A stretch of DNA of 64,000 bases from an uncultured Tenacibaculum sp. (lineage in GTDB: Bacteria > Bacteroidota > Bacteroidia > Flavobacteriales > Flavobacteriaceae). Made by a program: the position numbers and the translations under genes. Location of the stretch: contig NZ_CANNGG010000002.1 in NCBI RefSeq assembly GCF_947504135.1, positions 496,001 to 560,000 on the forward strand, in the 5' to 3' direction. Positions 17,450-27,746 of the stretch are shown here, in pieces. Position 1 is the first letter of the stretch. Every line of letters starts with the position of its first letter. The notes under the pieces are model-generated. The model saw only the letters and a program-made list of their open reading frames with translations. It had not been told where the DNA came from and did not search any database.

Positions 17450-19081
17450 ATGAAAAATTTAGTACACGCTAATTATAGTTCTGCTTTACAAACAGTGAAA
17501 GAATTAAAGAAAAAGTTTGGAGCAACTTGGAATTCAGTTTCTCCTGAAAATGCAGCTAGAATGGTAGCGCAGAATCGTTTTAAAACAGGCTTAGATATCG
17601 CAAGATACACCGCTGCAATCATGCGAGAAGATATGGCAGCTTACGATGCAGATTCATCTAATTATACACAGTCATTGGGGTGCTGGCACGGATTCGTAGC
17701 ACAACAAAAAATGATTGCAGTAAAAAAACATCACAAAACAACAAGTAAACGTTATTTATATCTTTCAGGATGGATGGTAGCTGCATTGCGCTCAGAGTTT
17801 GGTCCATTACCAGATCAATCGATGCATGAAAAAACAGCAGTTCCTGCGTTAATTGAGGAGATTTATGATTTTCTACGTCAAGCAGATGCTATTGAATTAA
17901 ACGATTTATTTAGAAGATTAGAAAACGGAGAAGATGTACAGAGTGAAATTGATAATTTCGAAACACATATAGTTCCAATTATTGCTGATATTGATGCTGG
18001 TTTTGGAAATGAAGAGGCTACGTATTTGTTAGCTAAAAAAATGATTCAAGCGGGTGCTTGTGCTATTCAGATAGAAAATCAAGTTTCAGATGCTAAGCAA
18101 TGTGGGCATCAAGATGGAAAAGTAACCGTGCCACACGAAGACTTTATAGCAAAATTAAATGCAATTCGATACGCCTTTTTAGAGTTAGGCGTAGAAGATG
18201 GAGTTATTGTAGCAAGAACCGATTCGGAAGGAGCAGGATTAACTCAAAAATTACCAGTAAGTCAAGAGCCAGGAGATTTAGCTTCTCAATATTTAGCATT
18301 TGTAGAAGCTGAAGAAATTACAATTGATGAAGCAAAAGAAGACGATGTATTACTAAAACGTGATGGAAAGCTAGTGCGTCCTGTACGTTTGGCTAATGGT
18401 TTGTATAAGTTTAGAGAAGGAACGAATATTGATAGGGTAGTGCTAGATTGTATTACAAGCTTACAAAATGGAGCCGATTTGTTATGGATTGAAACGCCTA
18501 CGCCTCATGTGGGGCAAATAGCCAATATGGTAAATAGAGTGAGAGCAGTAATACCAAATGCGAAATTGGTATACAACAATTCACCATCGTTTAATTGGAC
18601 GTTAAACTTCCGTAATCAAGTGTATGATGAAATGGTTGCAGAAGGAGAAAACATGACGGGATACGACAGAAACAATTTAATGAATGCAGCTTACGACGGA
18701 ACAGAATTGTGTCATAGAGCGGATGAGAAAATCCGTACTTTCCAAATAGATGGGGCAAGAGAAGCAGGTATTTTCCATCATTTAATCACCTTACCAACAT
18801 ACCATACAACAGCGCTACATATGAATGATTTAACAGAAGGTTATTTTGGAGAAGATGGAATGTTAGCGTATGTAAGAGGAGTACAACGACAAGAAATTAG
18901 GAAAGGAGTTTCGTGTGTAAAGCATCAACGAATGGCTGGTTCTGATTTAGGAGACGATCATAAAACTTTTTTTGCTGGAGATAAAGCGTTAAAAGCTAGT
19001 GGAGAAAAGAATACATCTAATCAATTTGAAGTAGAGGCAAAAGATAAAGGGATAGAAGAAGAAAGTGCCGTAGCAGTATAA
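17450..19081 (+). CDS. aceA: isocitrate lyase
   Basis: A 543-residue enzyme that splits isocitrate into succinate and glyoxylate. The catalytic motif is present as KQCGHQDGK near residue 223 (the usual form is KKCGH), together with IIADIDAGFGNEEATY near 177, VARTDSEGA near 255 and the C-terminal region with QRQEIRKG. Length fits the longer eukaryote/bacteroidete-type form. It lies downstream of aceB in the same direction, 136 bp away, and ends before a strong terminator, completing the glyoxylate shunt pair. Confidence 0.95.
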   Translation: MKNLVHANYSSALQTVKELKKKFGATWNSVSPENAARMVAQNRFKTGLDIARYTAAIMREDMAAYDADSSNYTQSLGCWHGFVAQQKMIAVKKHHKTTSKRYLYLSGWMVAALRSEFGPLPDQSMHEKTAVPALIEEIYDFLRQADAIELNDLFRRLENGEDVQSEIDNFETHIVPIIADIDAGFGNEEATYLLAKKMIQAGACAIQIENQVSDAKQCGHQDGKVTVPHEDFIAKLNAIRYAFLELGVEDGVIVARTDSEGAGLTQKLPVSQEPGDLASQYLAFVEAEEITIDEAKEDDVLLKRDGKLVRPVRLANGLYKFREGTNIDRVVLDCITSLQNGADLLWIETPTPHVGQIANMVNRVRAVIPNAKLVYNNSPSFNWTLNFRNQVYDEMVAEGENMTGYDRNNLMNAAYDGTELCHRADEKIRTFQIDGAREAGIFHHLITLPTYHTTALHMNDLTEGYFGEDGMLAYVRGVQRQEIRKGVSCVKHQRMAGSDLGDDHKTFFAGDKALKASGEKNTSNQFEVEAKDKGIEEESAVAV

Positions 19082-19217
19082 AAAATCTTAGTTGTTTGTA
19101 AACTTCCTGTTATGTTTGGTTTGTTTCAATTGTTTGTTTGCATAGCAGGAATTTTACTTACTAATTTGATAGTATGAGTTTATAATTAGCAGTTGTAAAT
19201 TTTATTTTGATGTAGTT

Positions 19218-19240
19218 AGCTCTCTTTTTAAAAGAGAGCT
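19218..19240. terminator. terminator after aceA
   Basis: An 11-bp perfect inverted repeat (AGCTCTCTTTT/AAAAGAGAGCT) is followed by TTTTT on the plus strand and preceded by an A/T-rich run. It can end aceA and, read backward, the cupin gene. Confidence 0.8.
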
Positions 19241-19274
19241 TTTTCGTTTTGATAATAATGTTTCAATAAGAGCT

Positions 19275-19651
19275 TTAATATTTTTGATTATCAATAGATT
19301 TCGTAATAGGAGTAATTAGGTCACCAGTATGTTTGGTAGATTTTGTTTCATTAAGCATAATTAAACAATCTTCCGAAGAACTAACCCTGTGATTTACACC
19401 TTTAGGAACTACAAATAAATCACCTTTTTTCATCGTAAAACTAGGTTGATTTTCTATTTCCATTAAAAGACTTCCATCGATAATATAAAAAAGCTCATCT
19501 TCGTTTTCATGATTATGCCACGGAATATCTTCCCCTTTAATTTTAGCGATTTAACGTATTCATTGTTAACCTCAGAAATTATTTTAGGAGAAAAGTAATC
19601 TTTTAGCTTTTCAGCTTTCTGTTGGATGTTAATTGTTTTAATTGTATCCAT
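19275..19651 (-). pseudogene. cupin-domain protein broken by a -1 frameshift
   Basis: The N-terminal part (from ATG 19651) reads DTIKTINIQQKAEKLKDYF and is in one frame. The C-terminal cupin half, with LFVVPKGVNHRV, is in another. If one A is restored in the AAA run at 19550-19552, the joined frame gives the expected core with the metal-binding motif WHNHENEDELFYI, so the gene lost one base. An intact version would be a small (about 125 aa) single-domain cupin. It is either a genuine pseudogene or a homopolymer sequencing error. It abuts the GNAT gene on the same strand and was probably cotranscribed with it. Confidence 0.8.
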
Positions 19652-19662
19652 ATCGTAGGTTA

Positions 19663-20127
19663 TCAAGACTTTGTTTTTAATTCCATTTTAATATTACAAC
19701 GTTCGTATGGGCAGTCTTCTTCCACAGGAATTTCTAAAAAGCCAAATTTTCTATAAATGTAAATAGCGTTTTCAAGTTTTGTGTTTGAGTATAAAACCAA
19801 TTTATCAAACTGTTTGTCTTTTGCAAAATTAATACAATGTTGCATGAGTTTTTGTCCTATTTTGTAACCCCTGTGTTTTGGTGAAACAGCCATTTTTGTT
19901 AATTCATAAACATTAGCTTCACTCATAGGCATTAAAGCAACAGTACCTACAATTTCATTATTTAATTTAGCAAAGAAAATGTGTCCTCCCTTGTCAATAA
20001 TATACTTATGAGGGTTGCCTAAAACTTCTTTGTCATAAGGTTCTATGTAGAAAAATGTTTGTAACCATTCAATATTCAAATTATAGAAACTTGAAGCGTA
20101 TTCTTCTTTGTAATCAATTATTTTCAT
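19663..20127 (-). CDS. GNAT-family N-acetyltransferase
   Basis: A 154-residue protein with the GNAT fold. The acetyl-CoA-binding motif A region reads VSPKHRGYKIGQKLMQHC (about residues 82-99), and the end of the fold ALENAIYIYRKFGF follows. The substrate is unknown. The N-terminal about 60 residues, with NIEWLQTFFYIEPYD, resemble a subgroup common in Bacteroidota. It is upstream of the broken cupin, 11 bp from its ATG. Confidence 0.88.
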   Translation of the reverse strand: MKIIDYKEEYASSFYNLNIEWLQTFFYIEPYDKEVLGNPHKYIIDKGGHIFFAKLNNEIVGTVALMPMSEANVYELTKMAVSPKHRGYKIGQKLMQHCINFAKDKQFDKLVLYSNTKLENAIYIYRKFGFLEIPVEEDCPYERCNIKMELKTKS

Positions 20128-20222
20128 CAGTTTTTTTTGTCTCTATAAATATATGAAGATAATTTAAAAGATAATTAATTACCGTGTTTTTATATTCCAT
20201 GGTATGTATTAATTGTTTTATA

Positions 20223-20230
20223 TATATTTG
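20223..20230 (+). promoter_or_regulatory. TAnnTTTG box before DoxX-like gene
   Basis: TATATTTG lies 24 bp before the start codon of the first gene of the redox run. No clear TTTG box is seen at the expected distance, so the call rests on one element only. Confidence 0.35.
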
Positions 20231-20254
20231 TAAAGAAATTTAACAACGAACATA

Positions 20255-20599
20255 ATGAAAAAAGACAAAATTATTTTTTATGTAGCTACAGGTTTATTAA
20301 CCATATTAATGTTCTTCTCATCAGGAATGTACTTTTTTAATTATGAAGAAGTAGCAAAAATGTTTGGCGCATTTGGGTACCCAACTTACATTATTTACCC
20401 GTATGCTGTAGTTAAATTACTAGGATTAGTAGCACTTTGGTTTTTACGAGGAAAGTTTTTAAATGAGTGGGCATATGCAGGATATTTCTTTACTTTGGCC
20501 TTTTTTGCTCATTTTATGATTGGAGATGGTGAGCAAATGGGAGCCATAATTGCCATGATTCTATTAATAGTTTCATATATTTATAGTAAAAAAATATAA
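20255..20599 (+). CDS. DoxX-like small membrane protein
   Basis: A 114-residue protein with four hydrophobic segments and the arrangement of the DoxX-like family: the first helix followed by FNYEEVAKMFGAFGYPTY and a later helix with GYFFTLAFFAHFMIGDG. DoxX relatives take part in redox or quinone-linked functions, but few are characterised. The gene overlaps the osmC-like gene by one base (TAATG), and it begins the run of thiol/flavin redox genes. Confidence 0.8.
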   Translation: MKKDKIIFYVATGLLTILMFFSSGMYFFNYEEVAKMFGAFGYPTYIIYPYAVVKLLGLVALWFLRGKFLNEWAYAGYFFTLAFFAHFMIGDGEQMGAIIAMILLIVSYIYSKKI

Positions 20600-21009
20600 T
20601 GAGCAATAATCCGACTTCAAAAGTAACTTTAACTAATCGTAATTATTTGGCAGAAGCAAAAATGAGAAATCATTTTGCGATAATTGATGAACCTCTAGAC
20701 AAAGGAGGAGATGATAATGCACCCACACCTGTAGAGTATTTGTTAACTGCAATAGGTGGTTGTGTTTCTATCACTTTGCGTATGTATGCAGAACGTAAAG
20801 GTTGGGATTTAGGAAAAATCACGGTTAATGTGAGTCAAAAAGAACAGCTAACTCCCGAAGGAATAAAAAAGTCATTGATTGAAGAAATTTCTTTTGAAAA
20901 AGAAGTTACAGAAGAACAACGTACCAAGTTGTTAGAAATAGCAGGTAAATGTCCTGTAGCAAAAATGGTAAAAGGAGAGACAGAAATAAATTCAAAAATA
21001 ACAACATAA
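20599..21009 (+). CDS. OsmC-family peroxiredoxin-like protein
   Basis: A 136-residue OsmC/Ohr-fold protein. Both redox cysteines are visible: one in GGCVSITL (about residue 54) and one in AGKCPVAK (about 117). Such proteins reduce organic hydroperoxides with lipoylated or thiol partners. It is translationally coupled to the DoxX-like gene, and the FMN reductase gene follows with no spacer. The subgroup (general OsmC versus Ohr) cannot be told with certainty. Confidence 0.9.
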   Translation: MSNNPTSKVTLTNRNYLAEAKMRNHFAIIDEPLDKGGDDNAPTPVEYLLTAIGGCVSITLRMYAERKGWDLGKITVNVSQKEQLTPEGIKKSLIEEISFEKEVTEEQRTKLLEIAGKCPVAKMVKGETEINSKITT

Positions 21010-21540
21010 ATGAAGAAAATTATTGCATTTGCAGGTAGTAACAGCAAAAAATCCATAAACAAACAATTAGTAATATACGCTTCAGGTTTTTTAAAGGAAG
21101 TTGAGGTTTCTGTATTAGACTTAAATGATTATCCATTGCCTATTTATGGAGTTGATAAGGAAGCGGAAAGCGGTATTCCAGAAAATGCCGCAATATTTCT
21201 AGAAAAAATTAAAGAAGCAGATGGAATAGCTGTATCGTTAGCAGAACATAATGGTAATTTTACGGTAGCTTTTAAGAATATTATAGACTGGATGTCGCGT
21301 ATAGAACAAAAAATATGGCATAATAAACCAATGCTATTATTATCAACTTCTCCTGGAGGTAGAGGAGGGGCGTCGTCAATGGCAATAGCTAAAAATGGAT
21401 TTCCTCATATGGGAGCAAATGTTATAGCAGATTTTTCTTTACCGAAATTTCATGATAACTTTAATGACGGAAGGATTGTAAATGAGGTATTTAATGAAAA
21501 TTTGATAAGAGCAGTGAAGACTTTCGAGAAAGAGGTATAA
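21010..21540 (+). CDS. NADPH-dependent FMN reductase-family protein
   Basis: A 176-residue flavodoxin-fold oxidoreductase. The N-terminal FMN phosphate loop GSNSKKSINKQL (about residues 9-20), the central AEHNGNFTVAFKNIIDWMSR and the loop STSPGGRGGASS are characteristic. It would transfer electrons from NAD(P)H to FMN, quinones or azo-type compounds. It begins one base after the osmC-like stop codon and is clearly in the same operon. Confidence 0.9.
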   Translation: MKKIIAFAGSNSKKSINKQLVIYASGFLKEVEVSVLDLNDYPLPIYGVDKEAESGIPENAAIFLEKIKEADGIAVSLAEHNGNFTVAFKNIIDWMSRIEQKIWHNKPMLLLSTSPGGRGGASSMAIAKNGFPHMGANVIADFSLPKFHDNFNDGRIVNEVFNENLIRAVKTFEKEV

Positions 21541-21558
21541 TTCTTAAAACATAAAGTC

Positions 21559-22062
21559 ATGTCAGGAGCTAAAGAAATTATTAAAAAGTACAGTAATGAT
21601 GATATTACTGTAGTTTGGCAACCCAATAAGTGTATCCATTCTAAAAAATGTTGGAAAGGATTAATATAAGTGTTCAATCCGCAGAGTAAACCTTGGGTCA
21701 ATATGGACGGAGCTTCTACAGATAAAATAAAAAAACAAGTAGAAGAATGCCCGTTAGGAGCACTATCCTATATGTCTAAAAAGGAAGGAAGTCAAGCAGC
21801 TGCACATACTGAAACAAAAGTAGAAGCCTTAGAAGATGGTCCGTTATTAATTTACGGAACATTACATGTTACAAATCCAGACGGAAAGGTTGAAAAGAAA
21901 AGTAAAACAACAGCCTTTTGTAGGTGCGGTGCCTCTCAAAATACAAATCCAGACGGAAAGGTTGAAAAGAAAAGTAAAACAACAGCCTTTTGTAGGTGCG
22001 GTGCCTCTCAAAATAAACCCTATTGTGATGGAGCTCATGTAAAAGTTGAGTTTAAAGGATAA
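21559..22062 (+). pseudogene. mono-cluster Fe-S plus CDGSH-domain protein with in-frame stop and 72-bp duplication
   Basis: From ATG 21559 the frame gives an N-terminal 4Fe-4S mono-cluster domain (QPNKCIHSKKCWKGL), then a TAA stop at 21667. The same frame continues directly with FNPQSKPWV and EECPLGALS, then a CDGSH domain. A single substitution (for example CAA or GAA to TAA) explains the break; restart at GTG 21670 is possible but would lose two cluster cysteines. Inside the CDGSH domain a 72-bp unit (21871-21942) is repeated exactly at 21943-22014, so the CRCGAS half is doubled; only the second copy has the complete C-x-C...C-D-x-x-H set. Confidence 0.8.
21871..22014 (+). repeat. exact 72-bp tandem duplication
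   Basis: Two head-to-tail copies (21871-21942 and 21943-22014) are identical base for base and in frame (24 codons) within the CDGSH domain. Their identity implies a very recent event or an assembly artefact. Confidence 0.95.
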
Positions 22063-22129
22063 TATTCCCTAAAGAAAAAGGGTAGTTAAAAAATATTCCA
22101 TTTAATTATTTGAAATAGATTTATTTTCC

Positions 22130-22161
22130 TTGGTAAATAATTAAGGGTTGTTGTATTTTTG
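22130..22161 (+). promoter_or_regulatory. candidate promoter of the glutaredoxin-like gene
   Basis: TTG (22130-22132), a 21-bp spacer and TATTTTTG (22154-22161) match the Bacteroidota promoter pattern. The predicted transcript starts only about 15-18 bp before the start codon. Confidence 0.5.
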
Positions 22162-22182
22162 CAAAAAAGAAAGGAGATTAAA

Positions 22183-22431
22183 ATGAAGATAGTTTTATAC
22201 GGAAGAAAAGGACATGCGCATACTGTAGCTTATAAGAACTTTTTAAATTCTGCAGAAGTACCTTTTGTATACAAAGATGTATCTACAGATGAAGAAGCTA
22301 GAGAGCATAGTAAAGAATTGTATCAAGGGCAAGTAAAGTATCCAACTTTATTTATTGATGATGAAGTGTACTTAACACCGACATCAGATACGTTTAACAA
22401 ATTAATGCAAGATTTAAAATTAAGAGGGTAG
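22183..22431 (+). CDS. glutaredoxin/thioredoxin-fold small protein lacking CxxC
   Basis: An 82-residue protein with the glutaredoxin fold pattern: MKIVLYGRKGHAHT at the first strand-loop, a helix, and the cis-proline motif YPTLFIDDEVY near residue 54-64. The position where glutaredoxins have CPYC reads GRKGHAHT, and the protein has no cysteine at all, so it cannot do classical dithiol chemistry. ATG 22183 is chosen since a strong ribosome-binding sequence AAGGAG (22171-22176) lies in front; an upstream TTG at 22159 is unlikely. It follows the CDGSH gene in the redox run. Confidence 0.75.
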   Translation: MKIVLYGRKGHAHTVAYKNFLNSAEVPFVYKDVSTDEEAREHSKELYQGQVKYPTLFIDDEVYLTPTSDTFNKLMQDLKLRG

Positions 22432-22496
22432 TTAGCAGTAGCTAGCACATTTGTTATTAATTAACAGCTAAGAGCAAACAGCCAATAACCAAAGCT

Positions 22497-22937
22497 ATGG
22501 GCGATATTTCAAAAGACATCAATTCCAAATTTCCAAATGATAGAATTAAAGCGTTTATCAATATAAAATACACTGCGAATTGGGTAAGTAGTAAAGAGAA
22601 TGAGTTTTTTAAACAATACAGTATCTCTTCGCAACAATTTAATATCCTACGTATTTTAAGAGGAGCTAAAGAAGCAATTAAAGTGCAAACAATCAAGGAT
22701 AGAATGATTGAACGCGCGCCAAACGCTACAAGATTAATGGATAAACTTTATGAGAAGGGTTTAATTAATCGCGTACGTTGCGAACATGATAGAAGAGTAG
22801 TTTACATAAGTATAACTAAGAAAGGAGAGGAGTTGTTGGAAGAAATTGATAAAAACTTAGATTTAGATTTTATTGATAACCTAACAGAGGAGGAAGCAAC
22901 ACAGCTTAGTAATTTGTTAGATAAAATAAGACAGTAA
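22497..22937 (+). CDS. MarR-family transcriptional regulator
   Basis: A 146-residue winged-helix regulator. The pattern SSQQFNILRILRGAKEAIKVQTIKDRM, the recognition helix region ATRLMDKLYEKGLI and the wing CEHDRRVVYISITKKGEELL (about residues 88-112) are typical. MarR proteins sense phenolic or oxidising compounds and usually repress nearby genes; its place after the redox run suggests control of those genes or of a following gene. No palindromic operator was identified with confidence. Confidence 0.9.
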   Translation: MGDISKDINSKFPNDRIKAFINIKYTANWVSSKENEFFKQYSISSQQFNILRILRGAKEAIKVQTIKDRMIERAPNATRLMDKLYEKGLINRVRCEHDRRVVYISITKKGEELLEEIDKNLDLDFIDNLTEEEATQLSNLLDKIRQ

Positions 22938-22970
22938 CCACCGTTTTTTACTCCTTTTTTATGGCTATAA

Positions 22971-23001
22971 TTGAGGTTGTAATTTAAAAGTTGTATCTTT
23001 A
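22971..23001 (+). promoter_or_regulatory. candidate promoter of the 100-aa gene
   Basis: TTG (22971-22973), a 20-bp spacer and TATCTTTA (22994-23001), a near match to TAnnTTTG, lie 25 bp before the start codon at 23027. Confidence 0.4.
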
Positions 23002-23026
23002 AAAGTGAGTTTAAAAGATTACAATT

Positions 23027-23329
23027 ATGTACACATACGACACACTTTCAGAAGCCTTAAATGATTTACAAAAAAGAGGCTTTACGCATGATTTTAACCT
23101 CACTTATACCCAAATAGAAAGTAAAACAACTAAAGAAGTCTATCTGCCAGAGGTTTTTGAAGTAGTTGAGGTATATCGTTTTGAAGGTATGAGTAGTGCA
23201 GGTGATAATTCGGTTGTATATGCTATTGAAACTTCAAAAGGAATTAAAGGTGTTTTAGTTGATGCTTACGGAATGTATTCAGATTCTCTTTCTCCTGAAA
23301 TGATTCAAAAACTCCATTTTAGTAGATAA
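23027..23329 (+). CDS. conserved hypothetical protein, 100 aa
   Basis: A small cytoplasmic protein starting MYTYDTLSEALNDLQKRGF. It is rich in alternating hydrophobic strands, has no cysteine, no signal peptide and no recognisable catalytic motif. Relatives are widespread in Bacteroidota and sometimes carry the name phosphoribosylpyrophosphate synthetase, which the length and sequence do not support. A strong intrinsic terminator follows. Function unknown. Confidence 0.8.
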   Translation: MYTYDTLSEALNDLQKRGFTHDFNLTYTQIESKTTKEVYLPEVFEVVEVYRFEGMSSAGDNSVVYAIETSKGIKGVLVDAYGMYSDSLSPEMIQKLHFSR

Positions 23330-23336
23330 TATAATG

Positions 23337-25452
<2,116 letters not shown>

Positions 25453-25480
25453 TATGTATATAAATTTAAAATCACTAAAA

Positions 25481-25506
25481 AGTCTTGCATTGGCAAGACT
25501 TTTTTT
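25481..25506 (+). terminator. intrinsic terminator
   Basis: An 8-bp perfect stem AGTCTTGC/GCAAGACT with an ATTG loop is followed by TTTTTT, 28 bp after the flavoprotein gene. Confidence 0.9.
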
Positions 25507-25582
25507 ATGCACAAAACTACAGTGAATAAGTCTAAATAATTACCGATATTTGTAGCTCACATTTTATTGAAAAAAGTAAATT

Positions 25583-25765
25583 ATGGCAATGAACAAAAAC
25601 ACTGTCCTAGGTTGGGCAACGCTTATAATGGTATTAATGGGGATTTTACTTATTGGATTAGCAGTATTTAAATATGATGAAATAGCAGGGTATGGATTTG
25701 GAGCTGTTGGTTTAGGTTTTTTTGCAAATGCATGGGTGTTTAATGCCCTAAAAGGAAGAGTTTAA
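25583..25765 (+). CDS. small two-helix membrane protein (CAL67264-type)
   Basis: A 60-residue protein with two hydrophobic helices (about residues 8-28 and 36-54) separated by FKYDEIAGYGFG. The size, topology and position directly in front of ettA match a small flavobacterial family known as CAL67264 membrane proteins; I give that name from memory. Function unknown. It is separated from ettA by 19 bp and is probably cotranscribed. Confidence 0.75.
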   Translation: MAMNKNTVLGWATLIMVLMGILLIGLAVFKYDEIAGYGFGAVGLGFFANAWVFNALKGRV

Positions 25766-25784
25766 TTAAAGAAAATATAGAGAA

Positions 25785-27476
25785 ATGAGCGACGATAAAA
25801 AAGTCATTTTTTCAATGAATAAGGTCTCTAAGACCTACCAAAGTACAGGAAAACAGGTTCTTAAAGATATCTATTTAAGTTTCTTTTATGGAGCTAAAAT
25901 TGGTATTTTAGGTTTAAACGGTTCAGGTAAGTCTACTTTGTTAAAAATTATAGCAGGAGTAGAAAAAAACTACCAAGGAGATGTTACGTTCTCTCCAGGT
26001 TATAAAGTAGGATATTTAGAACAAGAACCTCAGTTAGACGAAGATAAAACCGTTTTAGAAGTTGTTAAAGAAGGAGTAGCAGAAACAGTTGCTATTTTAG
26101 ATGAATACAACAAAATAAACGACATGTTTGGCTTAGAAGAGGTATATTCTGACGCTGATAAGATGCAAAAATTAATGGATCGTCAAGCTGAGCTACAAGA
26201 TAAAATTGATGCTTCTAACGCATGGGAATTAGATACCAAGTTAGAAATAGCTATGGATGCGTTACGTACGCCGGAAGGAGATAAGAAGATCGGAGTATTA
26301 TCTGGAGGAGAGCGTCGTCGTGTTGCTTTATGTCGTTTATTATTACAAGAACCAGAAATTTTATTATTAGATGAGCCTACCAACCACTTAGATGCAGAAT
26401 CTGTACATTGGTTAGAGCATCATTTAGCACAATATAAAGGAACGGTAATTGCGGTAACGCACGACCGTTATTTCTTAGATAATGTTGCTGGTTGGATTTT
26501 AGAATTGGATAGAGGTGAAGGTATTCCATGGAAAGGAAATTATTCATCTTGGTTAGACCAAAAATCAAAGCGTTTAGAGCAAGAAAGCAAGACAGCTTCT
26601 AAACGTCAAAAAACTTTAGAACGAGAGCTAGAGTGGGTTCGTCAGGGAGCAAAAGGTCGTCAAACAAAGCAAAAAGCACGTTTGAAGAACTATGAAAAGT
26701 TAATGAGTCAAGACCAAAAGCAAACAGAAGAAAAATTAGAAATATACATTCCTAATGGTCCTCGTTTAGGAACTAATGTAATTGAAGCTACAGGTGTTTC
26801 TAAGGCTTATGGAGATAAGTTATTATATGAAAATTTAGAATTTAATCTTCCACAAGCGGGAATTGTAGGAATTATCGGTCCGAACGGAGCGGGTAAAACC
26901 ACTATTTTCAGAATGATCATGGGGGAAGAAACTCCGGATGCGGGAAGCTTTAAAGTAGGGGAGACAGCTAAAATTGCGTATGTAGATCAGTCGCATTCAA
27001 ATATCGATCCTGAAAAATCAATTTGGGAAAATTTCTCTGAAGGTCAAGATTTAGTGATGATGGGAGGTAAGCAAGTAAACTCTAGAGCTTATTTAAGTCG
27101 CTTTAATTTCTCGGGAAGTGAACAAAATAAAAAGGTAGCAACCTTATCAGGAGGGGAGCGTAACCGTTTGCACTTAGCAATGACCTTAAAGGAAGAAGGT
27201 AACGTATTGTTATTAGATGAGCCTACTAACGATTTAGATGTAAATACTTTACGAGCTTTAGAAGAAGGTTTAGAAAATTTTGCAGGTTGTGCTGTAGTAA
27301 TTAGTCACGACCGTTGGTTCTTAGATCGTATTTGTACACATATTTTAGCTTTTGAAGGAGATAGCCAAGTGTATTTCTTTGAAGGTTCTTTCTCTGATTA
27401 TGAAGAGAACAAAAAGAAACGTTTGGGAGGAGATTTAATGCCTAAGCGAATTAAATATAAGAAGTTAATCAGGTAA
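25785..27476 (+). CDS. ettA: energy-dependent translational throttle protein EttA (ABC-F)
   Basis: A 563-residue cytoplasmic ABC-F protein that binds the ribosomal E site and gates translation according to the ATP:ADP ratio. It has two ATPase domains. Domain 1 has Walker A GLNGSGKST near 45, signature LSGGERRR near 174 and DEPTNHLD. Domain 2 has GPNGAGKTT near 369, LSGGERNR near 451 and DEPTNDLD. The linker (about 245-330) is long and charged, and the EttA-type arm in domain 1 is present. Length and the C-terminal GDLMPKRIKYKKL support EttA over other ABC-F members. Confidence 0.93.
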   Translation: MSDDKKVIFSMNKVSKTYQSTGKQVLKDIYLSFFYGAKIGILGLNGSGKSTLLKIIAGVEKNYQGDVTFSPGYKVGYLEQEPQLDEDKTVLEVVKEGVAETVAILDEYNKINDMFGLEEVYSDADKMQKLMDRQAELQDKIDASNAWELDTKLEIAMDALRTPEGDKKIGVLSGGERRRVALCRLLLQEPEILLLDEPTNHLDAESVHWLEHHLAQYKGTVIAVTHDRYFLDNVAGWILELDRGEGIPWKGNYSSWLDQKSKRLEQESKTASKRQKTLERELEWVRQGAKGRQTKQKARLKNYEKLMSQDQKQTEEKLEIYIPNGPRLGTNVIEATGVSKAYGDKLLYENLEFNLPQAGIVGIIGPNGAGKTTIFRMIMGEETPDAGSFKVGETAKIAYVDQSHSNIDPEKSIWENFSEGQDLVMMGGKQVNSRAYLSRFNFSGSEQNKKVATLSGGERNRLHLAMTLKEEGNVLLLDEPTNDLDVNTLRALEEGLENFAGCAVVISHDRWFLDRICTHILAFEGDSQVYFFEGSFSDYEENKKKRLGGDLMPKRIKYKKLIR

Positions 27477-27496
27477 ATAAAACATTTATAAAATAA

Positions 27497-27525
27497 AACT
27501 CGAAGCTAGTAGCTTCGAGTTTTTC
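27497..27525 (+). terminator. terminator of ettA
   Basis: An 11-bp perfect stem AACTCGAAGCT/AGCTTCGAGTT with a 3-base loop, followed by TTTCTTTTT, 20 bp after the ettA stop. Confidence 0.85.
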
Positions 27526-27746
27526 TTTTTCAATAACAATCATCCCCTCAAATTGCAAAACTGTTTTAGTAGATAGTTTTCCATAGTAGTAGTTATTATG
27601 TTAATGTTTTGTTGGTGACAACTATTATGCCGAAATGAAAAATATTCAATAAAAATAGAATTAAATATTTTTTTAAATGTTTCAGAGGGTTTTAAATGTA
27701 AAAAAAATAAATAATTAACTAAGTTTAACAAAATTTAAAATTTGCT

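Noticed and set aside
21670..22062. Independent CDGSH gene starting at GTG 21670
   Set aside because: The reading frame is continuous with the upstream Fe-S domain apart from one stop codon, and two cluster cysteines lie upstream; a broken single gene explains it better.
23027..23329. Phosphoribosylpyrophosphate synthetase
   Set aside because: The 100-aa protein lacks the PRPP-binding motif and is a third of the needed length; the name seems to be a propagated label.
27540..27731. 63-codon minus-strand reading frame before the AsmA-like gene
   Set aside because: No ribosome-binding site, no recognisable pattern, and very AT-rich intergenic DNA.
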